From: Acetobacter sp.
Lineage (GTDB): Bacteria > Pseudomonadota > Alphaproteobacteria > Acetobacterales > Acetobacteraceae
DNA length: 42,317 nucleotides
Assembly: GCA_017474285.1 (NCBI GenBank)
Contig: JAFVHT010000041.1
Coordinates: forward strand, 1 to 42,317
Direction of reading: 5' to 3'
The translations under genes and the position numbers were made by a program. Below the pieces are notes generated by a model. It was not told the origin of the DNA. It saw only the letters and a program-made list of their open reading frames with translations, and made no database searches. Below, piece after piece: positions 35,556-42,317 of this stretch (the first letter of the stretch is position 1; each line of letters opens with the position of its first letter).

Positions 35556-37277
35556 ATGACTTCAGCCACAACTCAGAATACGGATCATTTCCGTGGCGAA
35601 GATTTTGCAACTCTTCTTGATGAAACTTTAGGGTGTGATAGTAGTTTCGAAGGGTCTGTGATTCATGGACGTGTTGTTCGTCTCACCGATAGTCATGTCA
35701 TTGTCGATGTTGGATTAAAAAGTGAGGGGCGTGTTGCTTTACGTGAGTTTGCACCTCTTGGCGTTAAGCCTGAAGTAAAAGTTGGCGACGTTATTGAGTT
35801 ATACGTTGAACGCTACGAAGACCAAGATGGTAATGTTGTTCTTTCGCGTGAAAAAGCACGTCGTGAGGAAGCGTGGAACAGCTTAGAAAAAGCCTTTGAA
35901 AGCAACCAACGTGTTAACGGTACAATTTACGGACGTGTTAAAGGTGGCTTTACCGTCGATTTGGGCGGTGCTATGGCGTTTCTTCCCGGAAGTCAGGTAG
36001 ATGTTCGCCCTGTGCGCGATGTTGGCTCTTTAATAGGCGTGTTGCAACCGTTCCAGATTCTGAAAATGGATCGTGCGCGTGGGAATATTGTTGTTTCTCG
36101 TCGTGCTGTTTTGGAAGAAACACGTGCTGAGCAACGTAGCGAGTTGATCCAAGGCTTGGCGGAAGGGATGGTTCTTGATGGTGTTGTCAAGAACATTACA
36201 GATTATGGTGCGTTTGTTGATCTTGGTGGCGTTGATGGTCTGCTTCACGTTACAGATGTTGCATGGAAACGCATTAACCACCCGTCTGAGGCGTTACAGA
36301 TTGGTCAGCCTGTGCGGGTGCAGGTGATTCGGTTTAATTCGGAAACACAGCGCATTTCTCTCGGGATGAAACAGCTTGAAACAGATCCTTGGGAAAATGT
36401 AGCCTTGAAATACCCATCCGGGGCGAAGTTTACAGGGCGTGTTACCAATATTACCGATTACGGTGCTTTTGTTGAGTTAGAGCCAGGTGTTGAAGGTTTG
36501 GTACACGTTTCTGAAATCTCTTGGACGAAAAAGAACATTCATCCTGCTAAAGTTGTTTCAGCTTCTCAAGAAGTAGAAGTGATGGTTTTAGATGTGGATA
36601 GTGCTAAACGCCGTATTTCTTTAGGTCTGAAACAAGTACAACGTAACCCATGGGAGCAATTTGCTGAAGAGCACCCTGTTGGGTCGACCATAGAAGGTAC
36701 AATACGCAATATTACAGAATTTGGTCTGTTTATTGGTTTGTCACCGGATATTGATGGTATGGTTCACTTGTCTGATCTCTCTTGGGATGAAACAGGTGAA
36801 GAAGCTATCAAAACCTATGAGAAAGGGCAACTTGTACAAGCTAAAGTTTTGGATGTTGACGTCGAGAAAGAGCGTATTTCTCTTGGTATCAAGCAGCTTC
36901 AGAAGGATCCTGCAGCTGATGCTTTAGCCAATATTCAGAAAGGGAATATTGTTACTTGTACTGTTATAGCCGTTCAACCAAATGGTATTGAAGTTAAAGT
37001 AAGTGATGTTCTTACTGGTTTTATTCGCCGTACAGAGTTAGCGCGTGATAAAGCCGAGCAAAGGTCAGATCGCTTTTCCGTTGGGGAAACGGTTGATGCA
37101 AAAGTTGTCTCTGTTGACCGTGCCAATCGTAAGGTAACCCTCACGATTAAAGGGCGTGAAATAGAGGAAGATAAGCAAGTTATCAGTGATTATGGTTCGA
37201 CAGATAGTGGTGCATCATTAGGGGATATTTTGGGTGCTGCTATCCGTCGTCGTAACGATGGTAATGGTGACGAGTAA
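35556..37277 (+). CDS. rpsA: 30S ribosomal protein S1
   Basis: Binds mRNA on the small subunit and helps translation initiation. The 573-residue protein has six S1 OB-fold repeats; the last four are easy to see by YGAFVDLGGVDGLLHVTD, YGAFVELEPGVEGLVHVSE, FGLFIGLSPDIDGMVHLSD and the divergent sixth with IEVKVSDVLTGFIRR. The usual joins RISLGMKQLE, RISLGLKQVQ and RISLGIKQLQ follow the repeats. The position after cmk is canonical. Confidence 0.97.
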   Translation: MTSATTQNTDHFRGEDFATLLDETLGCDSSFEGSVIHGRVVRLTDSHVIVDVGLKSEGRVALREFAPLGVKPEVKVGDVIELYVERYEDQDGNVVLSREKARREEAWNSLEKAFESNQRVNGTIYGRVKGGFTVDLGGAMAFLPGSQVDVRPVRDVGSLIGVLQPFQILKMDRARGNIVVSRRAVLEETRAEQRSELIQGLAEGMVLDGVVKNITDYGAFVDLGGVDGLLHVTDVAWKRINHPSEALQIGQPVRVQVIRFNSETQRISLGMKQLETDPWENVALKYPSGAKFTGRVTNITDYGAFVELEPGVEGLVHVSEISWTKKNIHPAKVVSASQEVEVMVLDVDSAKRRISLGLKQVQRNPWEQFAEEHPVGSTIEGTIRNITEFGLFIGLSPDIDGMVHLSDLSWDETGEEAIKTYEKGQLVQAKVLDVDVEKERISLGIKQLQKDPAADALANIQKGNIVTCTVIAVQPNGIEVKVSDVLTGFIRRTELARDKAEQRSDRFSVGETVDAKVVSVDRANRKVTLTIKGREIEEDKQVISDYGSTDSGASLGDILGAAIRRRNDGNGDE

Positions 37278-37305
37278 ATTCGTTTTTTGCGTTACGTGCT
37301 AGTTA

Positions 37306-37337
37306 CTTGGGTCCTATCTTTAGGGATAGGGCTCAAG
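37306..37337. terminator. Hairpin between convergent rpsA and rdgB
   Basis: A 13-bp stem (37306-37318 with 37325-37337, two G-T pairs, 6-nt loop) 29 bp after rpsA; it reaches into the last codons of rdgB. There is no long T run, so it may be an attenuating or processing hairpin instead of a simple terminator. Confidence 0.45.
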
Positions 37338-37928
37338 ACAGCTGGTGCGGAATGCATTAAAGGCTTGGGCGCGGTGGCTAATACTATTTTTTTGTGCGCT
37401 CGTCATTTCAGCAAGAGTTTGTGTAGCGCCTTTGGGTTGAAAAATGGGGTCATAACCATGACCATGATCCCCTCGGGGTGGCCATACAATTTCACCATCT
37501 ATACGTCCCTCAAAACACCATGTCTGCCCTGATGGGAGTGCGAGACATAAAACACAGATGAACCAGGCAGTAGGGTCTTCATCTCTCGTAAAATAGTTGA
37601 TGTGCCTCATAGCGGCAGTAAAATCTTTATTTGGTCCAGTCCAGCGGGAGGAGTAAATCCCGGGGGCACCGTTAAGAGCCGCAACGCATAAACCAGAATC
37701 ATCGGCTAAAGCAGGTAAATTTGTTGCGAATGCTGCTGCTTGTGCTTTAATAGTAGCATTGCCAGCAAAAGTTTTTGCTGTTTCTTCTGGTTCAGGGAGG
37801 CCAAGATCTCCTGATGAAACAACGGTTATACCAAAAGGGGCTATAAGGTTTGAAAATTCTTCAAGTTTGTTGGCATTATGTGTCGCAATGACTAATCGGC
37901 TTCCACGCGCCAGATGATACCCTGTCAT
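37320..37928 (-). CDS. rdgB: RdgB/HAM1 family non-canonical purine NTP pyrophosphatase
   Basis: Hydrolyses dITP, ITP and XTP to the monophosphates to keep damaged bases out of DNA and RNA. The 202 residues show LVIATHNANKLEEFSNLIAP at the N-terminus, the ADDSGLCVAALNGAPGIYSSRW active-site region (read in parts), RIDGEIVWPPRGDHGHGYDP and the C-terminal SHRAQAF. It is convergent with rpsA and divergent from the PBP gene. Confidence 0.95.
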   Translation of the reverse strand: MTGYHLARGSRLVIATHNANKLEEFSNLIAPFGITVVSSGDLGLPEPEETAKTFAGNATIKAQAAAFATNLPALADDSGLCVAALNGAPGIYSSRWTGPNKDFTAAMRHINYFTRDEDPTAWFICVLCLALPSGQTWCFEGRIDGEIVWPPRGDHGHGYDPIFQPKGATQTLAEMTSAQKNSISHRAQAFNAFRTSCLEPYP

Positions 37929-38069
37929 AAGGTGTGACTCCTCATTATTGTCATAGATTTAATTTTGTAGAGTTTATTAGAAATATAGAGAGAAAACCTC
38001 CTTATTGAAAGACGAAGTTTCGTGTCATTGTGAAATAATTTAAGAATTAAAAGTGACTTTATTAGGTAT

Positions 38070-40718
38070 ATGATCATGACAAAAGACAATAAGAAACCAT
38101 CAACAAGATATAGTGCACTTTCCGACGATCCACGTCCTGTTTCATCACAACGCATTGTTCTCTCACGTTTGCGTTTTCGACAATGGCGCGCTGCTTTAGG
38201 AGGGATAGCGGCAATTTTCCTTGTTGGTGGGGGTGTCGTGGGATGGGAGGTGTGGACGCAGTATCGTGACATCGTTTCAGGTCTGCCTACTGTTAGTGGG
38301 TTACGTTCTTATCAGCCGCCTGTGATGAGTCGTATTTACGCGGGTGATGATCATCTTGTGGCGGAATTAGCGAGTGAACGGCGTGTTTTTATACCCTATA
38401 CAGCGATTCCTGATAGAGTCAAAAACGCTTTTCTTGCCGCAGAGGATCGTAATTTTTGGGTTCATAAAGGCGTTGATCCGTTTGCAATTATGCGTGCTGC
38501 TTTAACAGATCTTGTACGTGGACGCGGTCATAGACCAATTGGTGCCTCTACAATTACACAGCAAGTCGCACGTATTATGTTATTGGGGAGTAATGAGGTC
38601 TCAATCCGTCGTAAGGCTAGGGAGGCTTTTTTAGCTTTGCGCATTGAACAAGTACTCCCTAAAGAAAAAATTCTCGAAATTTATCTCAATGAAATTTATT
38701 TAGGCAATGGTGCCTATGGTATTGAGGCAGCGGCGGAAACTTATTTTGGTAAGCCGCTTGATCAATTAGACAATGCACAAGCGGCTTTTCTTGCAGCACT
38801 TCCTAAATCACCGACAAATTATAATCCAGAACGTTTTCCTAAGGCAGCAATCAACCGTCGTAATTGGGTGTTAGAACGTATGGTGGATACAGGGGCGCTC
38901 TCTTTACAAGAGGCGCGTGCAGCAGAAGCAGAGCCGTTAGATGTGCGTCGTTTTATAAGAACAGGTCCAGCGCCTGGTTCGGAGTGGTTTGCTGAAGAGG
39001 TCAGGCGTGAACTGATAAATCGTTATGGGCAAGAAGTTACCATGCAAGGCGGGTTAAGTGTACATACAAGTCTTGATTTATCCCTTCAACGATCGGCACA
39101 GGCTATTTTACGACAAGGACTCATGGACTATGATCGTGTTCATCGTGGCTGGCTAGGTCCTGTGTATCATTTTTCTGGTTTTCACTCTGGTGTTGCTGTT
39201 TCGGCTTGGACGCATGCTTTATCAAGGCTTACGCCTCCATTGGGTATGCTGGATCAATGGCGACTGGCAATCGTTCTTGATGCTGCACGTGGTCAAGTAG
39301 GCTGGAGAGAAGGGGTTCTTGCGCGTAGAAATATAGGGGGAACAGCACAAATAGGGATTATTCAAGCAAAAGACATGGCTTGGGCTAAGCGTCAGCATCC
39401 ATTGCATGATGGTGATGTTGTCATGATCGAACCTCAAGCCGTAGGTGGACATGTAGCCTTGAGGCAAATTCCTGAAGTGGAGGGGGCAGTAGTTACCCTG
39501 AACGCACATACAGGGCGTGTTTTGGCTTTGGTAGGAGGTTGGTCTTTTCGTGAGTCGCAATTTGACCGAGCAACGCAAGCTATGCGACAGCCCGGCTCGT
39601 CTTTTAAGCCGTTTGTGTATCTTGTAGCCATGCAGAGGGGTTTGTCGCCTTCACAGGTATTTGATGACGCACCTGTTTCTTATGGAACATGGCACCCTAA
39701 TAACTATGAAAAGGATTTTTGGGGTCCGACAACTTTACATGATGCGTTAAGAGAATCTCGTAATCTGGTTACAATACGTTTGGCAGCTTTCTTGGGTATG
39801 AAAAACGTAGCGGATATGGCAGAGAAATTAGGGTTGGTGTCGTCAATGCCTTTAGTGTTGCCTGCTGCCCTAGGCGCGGTAGAAACAACAGCTTTGAAGG
39901 AAGCAGGGGCTTATGCAACGTTGGCGATCGGAGGGCGCCGTGTAACACCGACTTTTATTGATGATGTGCGTGATCGTACAGGACGTGTTATTTGGCGTGC
40001 TCAAACAGGGCTTTCACTAACGTCCTCTGTACCGCAAGCTTCTGGAGGAGGGAAGCAAACAGAGGCAAAGACTTTAGGAATTTCTAGTGCTTCTCTTAAT
40101 AAAAATGATTTACTAGAAATGCGTGATGATAGACCAAGTGTTGCAACACCACAAAGTACGTTTCAGGTGACAACAATGCTGCAAGATGTTATTCGTCGAG
40201 GTACAGGACGGCGTGCAGGGGAGGGGATAAATTATCCCATTGCAGGGAAAACTGGCACAAGTCAGAATTTTAATGATGCTTGGTTTTCAGGCTATTCCCC
40301 AGACATTGTTACTATTGTGTGGATTGGTTTTGATACGCCTCACTCTTTAGGAAAACACGAAACAGGTGGTATTATTGCAGGTCCTATTTGGAATAAAATC
40401 ATGAAAGTGGTTCTTAATAGTCAACCACAACTTTCTTTTATTCCGCCAGAGGGAATTACTTTGGTGCAATATAATACAGGGAGAGGGGTCACGGTAGATG
40501 CGTTTAAAGATGATCAGGTACCAGGTCGTAGTAATACTCTTTCCTATGGTTCACAGGAATTAAGTGCCCTGGATACTGGTGCTGAAAACGTACCCGATTC
40601 CGAAAGTGACATGGTGGAGGGGGATAATAATATAGGGGGAAAATCTGTTATGAGTGAGCATGTAACGGTACCGCAGAGACCCTCTAATGATGGCATTGGT
40701 ATGGGTGGTCTTTACTAA
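38070..40718 (+). CDS. mrcA: Class A penicillin-binding protein 1A
   Basis: A bifunctional peptidoglycan synthase of 882 residues: cytosolic N-tail, one membrane helix (about 39-57), a GT51 glycosyltransferase domain with AAEDRNFWVHKGVDPFAIMR and GASTITQQVARIML, an inserted OB-like domain, and a transpeptidase domain with the Ser site GSSFKPFVY (SxxK), SRN (SxN) and GKTGTSQ (KTG). The C-terminal tail is Ser/Asp/Gly-rich. The start may be 38070 or the ATG two codons later at 38076; there is no decisive ribosome binding site. Followed by prfB. Confidence 0.95.
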   Translation: MIMTKDNKKPSTRYSALSDDPRPVSSQRIVLSRLRFRQWRAALGGIAAIFLVGGGVVGWEVWTQYRDIVSGLPTVSGLRSYQPPVMSRIYAGDDHLVAELASERRVFIPYTAIPDRVKNAFLAAEDRNFWVHKGVDPFAIMRAALTDLVRGRGHRPIGASTITQQVARIMLLGSNEVSIRRKAREAFLALRIEQVLPKEKILEIYLNEIYLGNGAYGIEAAAETYFGKPLDQLDNAQAAFLAALPKSPTNYNPERFPKAAINRRNWVLERMVDTGALSLQEARAAEAEPLDVRRFIRTGPAPGSEWFAEEVRRELINRYGQEVTMQGGLSVHTSLDLSLQRSAQAILRQGLMDYDRVHRGWLGPVYHFSGFHSGVAVSAWTHALSRLTPPLGMLDQWRLAIVLDAARGQVGWREGVLARRNIGGTAQIGIIQAKDMAWAKRQHPLHDGDVVMIEPQAVGGHVALRQIPEVEGAVVTLNAHTGRVLALVGGWSFRESQFDRATQAMRQPGSSFKPFVYLVAMQRGLSPSQVFDDAPVSYGTWHPNNYEKDFWGPTTLHDALRESRNLVTIRLAAFLGMKNVADMAEKLGLVSSMPLVLPAALGAVETTALKEAGAYATLAIGGRRVTPTFIDDVRDRTGRVIWRAQTGLSLTSSVPQASGGGKQTEAKTLGISSASLNKNDLLEMRDDRPSVATPQSTFQVTTMLQDVIRRGTGRRAGEGINYPIAGKTGTSQNFNDAWFSGYSPDIVTIVWIGFDTPHSLGKHETGGIIAGPIWNKIMKVVLNSQPQLSFIPPEGITLVQYNTGRGVTVDAFKDDQVPGRSNTLSYGSQELSALDTGAENVPDSESDMVEGDNNIGGKSVMSEHVTVPQRPSNDGIGMGGLY

Positions 40719-40755
40719 AATCTCATTATGTTAAAATAAAGAGGAGAAAATTCTT

Positions 40756-41887
40756 ATGTCTGCTGAATCAGAATCTCTTAACGAACAAATTAGAAAATCT
40801 GTGTTATTGCTTCGGAGGTATCTTTAACTGGGATATTGCAGAAGCGCGATTAGCAGAATTAAACAATCGTACAGAAGATCCAGATTTTTGGAATGATACA
40901 GAAAACGCTCAAAAACTCATGCGGGAGCGAACACTTCTTGCTTCGCAAATAGAGGGGGTTTTGACTCTTGAGTCTAACGCAAATGATGTTTCTGAACTCA
41001 TCGCGTTAGCAGAAAATGAGGGTGATGTGGATTTAGTGGCAGAGGGCATTGCCACATTGCGTGGATTAGCAGATGAGGCTAAACGTCGTGAAATTGAAAG
41101 TTTATTATCTGGTGAGGCGGATAGTAACGATTGTTATCTTGAAATCAATGCCGGCGCTGGAGGTACTGAAGCGCAAGACTGGGCAGAAATGCTCTTGCGT
41201 ATGTATATGCGTTGGGCAGAAACACGCCATTATAAAGTAACACTTATTGAGAGTTCAGAAGGGGAACAGGCAGGGCTAAAATCTGTGACTATTCTTGTTA
41301 CGGGTATCAATGCTTATGGTTGGCTAAAAACAGAGGCAGGTGTACACCGTTTGGTAAGGATTTCTCCTTTTGATGCTGCGGCTCGGCGTCAAACATCTTT
41401 TGCGTCTGTTTGGGTTTATCCCGTTATTGATGACTCTATTGAAATTGAAATCAACGATGCTGATCTTAAAGTGGATACTTTCCGTGCTTCTGGTGCAGGA
41501 GGGCAACATATTAACAAAACAGATTCAGCAGTGCGTATAACACATATTCCGACGGGGATTGTTGTGGCTTGTCAAACAGATCGTTCACAACATCGTAATC
41601 GTGCGACGGCTATGCAAATGTTGCGGGCGCGTTTGTATGAAGTTGAACTTCAAAAGCGTGAAGCTGCTACGGCTGTTGCTGAAGCTGCTAAAACCGATAT
41701 TGGATGGGGGCATCAGATTCGTTCTTATGTTTTAACGCCCTATCAAATGGTTAAGGATTTACGTACGGGGGTAGAAACAAGCAACCCAGATACTGTTCTT
41801 GACGGTGATTTAGATTCTTTTATGGCAGCAGCTTTAGCAATGCGTGTGGGAGCAACGCGTTCAGAAGCAAGTTCAAATGCCCGATAA
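40756..41887 (+). CDS. prfB: Peptide chain release factor 2, with programmed +1 frameshift
   Basis: RF2 recognises UAA and UGA and releases the finished peptide. Frame 0 starts at the ATG at 40756 (gaggag upstream) and stops at TAA (40825-40827) after 23 codons ending LRRYL. A +1 shift at CTT-T gives LRRYLNWDIAEARLAEL and continues to 41887, for about 376 residues in total. The rest shows the RF2 domain order: NAGAGGTEAQDWAEMLLRMY, GVHRLVRISPFDA and the GGQ loop in RASGAGGQHINKTDSAVR. The anticodon-like SPF tripeptide of RF2 is in RISPF. The stop at the shift site is unusual (TAA, not TGA). Confidence 0.95.
40813..40828 (+). promoter_or_regulatory. Programmed +1 frameshift site of prfB
   Basis: cggagg (40813-40818) acts as an internal Shine-Dalgarno sequence. 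It is followed by TAT, the slippery CTT (40822-40824) and the stop TAA (40825-40827), then C. Spacing is identical to the E. coli site (AGGGGG TAT CTT TGA C). The ribosome slips so that the next codon is AAC (40826-40828). Confidence 0.9.
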
Positions 41888-42111
41888 AAAATAAAAAATA
41901 ATTTGTATTTTTACTTAGGGAATATGGTAAAACAAAGACTTTCTAAAATACTCTTGATGTTTAGAACAAATAGGGTTATAGGATAATAATACTAAGTTCG
42001 TTGATGTGTGGTGTAGTAAACAGATATCGTAGATCTCTGTTACTTTTACTTTATTTTGTTTTTAATATTTTTTAATACATATCAACATATGGGAAGGAAA
42101 GTTGGATACAG

Positions 42112-42317
42112 ATGACTGAAGAAGAGTCACAAAACGTGATACAGTGTCCCGTTCGAACGAGTACTCTCTTCAGGGCTGGTGTGTTTCTGTTTGTTATTGC
42201 CCTGCATATTCCGGTTATCATTGCTTTGGCGTATGGGATGAGGAGTAGTGCAAAACCAATTGTACGTCTTCCTCCTGTTCGGGTGACGATTTTACCGCCA
42301 CCGCCCCCGCCACCACC
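42112..42317 (+). CDS. TonB-like energy transducer, N-terminal part (cut by window end)
   Basis: The open frame starts at the ATG at 42112 (gaagga-like purines upstream) and runs off the window. The 68 visible residues have a short polar N-terminus, one hydrophobic helix (about residues 22-41), then RSSAKPIVRLPPVRVTILPP and a proline run. This is the build of TonB, which spans the inner membrane and reaches the outer-membrane receptors through a Pro-rich linker. The C-terminal domain is not in the window, so other Pro-rich membrane proteins remain possible. Confidence 0.7.
   Translation, partial: MTEEESQNVIQCPVRTSTLFRAGVFLFVIALHIPVIIALAYGMRSSAKPIVRLPPVRVTILPPPPPPP

Overview
The window looks like chromosomal DNA of an alphaproteobacterium, most likely an acetic acid bacterium (Acetobacteraceae) of moderate to low G+C. 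This rests on the set and order of core genes: pepA next to holC, ccmAB diverging from acnA, ffs-dnaX-ybaB-recR, aroA-cmk-rpsA, a PBP1A gene followed by prfB, and opgGH near recA. It is an inference from gene content, not from a marker comparison. Genus is not assigned.

Layout. 0-8.1 kb: mostly minus-strand housekeeping genes (DUF423 protein, FAD-linked dehydrogenase, a coiled-coil membrane protein overlapping the tRNA threonylcarbamoylation gene tsaC/sua5, cysQ), then pepA on plus, convergent holC, and a proline-rich lipoprotein. 8.25-8.71 kb: a frameshifted C-terminal stub of a type I restriction subunit (hsdR). 8.7-11.3 kb: a YihY/BrkB membrane protein and an ornithine-decarboxylase-like enzyme. 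11.5-14.3 kb: a small accessory segment with a repeat-containing lipoprotein, an lpxB remnant directly behind it in the same frame, and a P-loop GTPase whose start lies before a 16-nt C tract that puts it out of frame. 14.4-19.4 kb: hisI, ccmB, ccmA and acnA. 19.4-23.1 kb: an Asp-box protein, crcB, a DsbA-like protein and a gamma-glutamyltransferase-like lipoprotein. 23.2-28.6 kb: recA, opgG, opgH and a small periplasmic protein. 28.7-35.2 kb: SRP RNA, dnaX, ybaB, recR, an SDR/pteridine-reductase-like gene, folB, aroA and cmk. 35.5-42.3 kb: rpsA, rdgB, a class A PBP, prfB with a programmed frameshift site, and the 5' end of a tonB-like gene cut by the window edge.

Most of the window is ordinary core metabolism and information processing. 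The unusual material is: (1) the 11.5-14.3 kb segment, with a probable phase-variable GTPase, a second C tract at a lipoprotein start, an lpxB fragment and a local reversal of base skew; (2) dnaX, which carries both a frameshift in the ATPase domain and an in-frame TGA where Trp is expected; (3) the prfB frameshift site, where the in-frame stop is TAA instead of the usual TGA; (4) the hsdR stub. Several of these are single-base events and could be assembly errors, so reads should be checked first. No tRNA, CRISPR array, insertion sequence or prophage was recognised.
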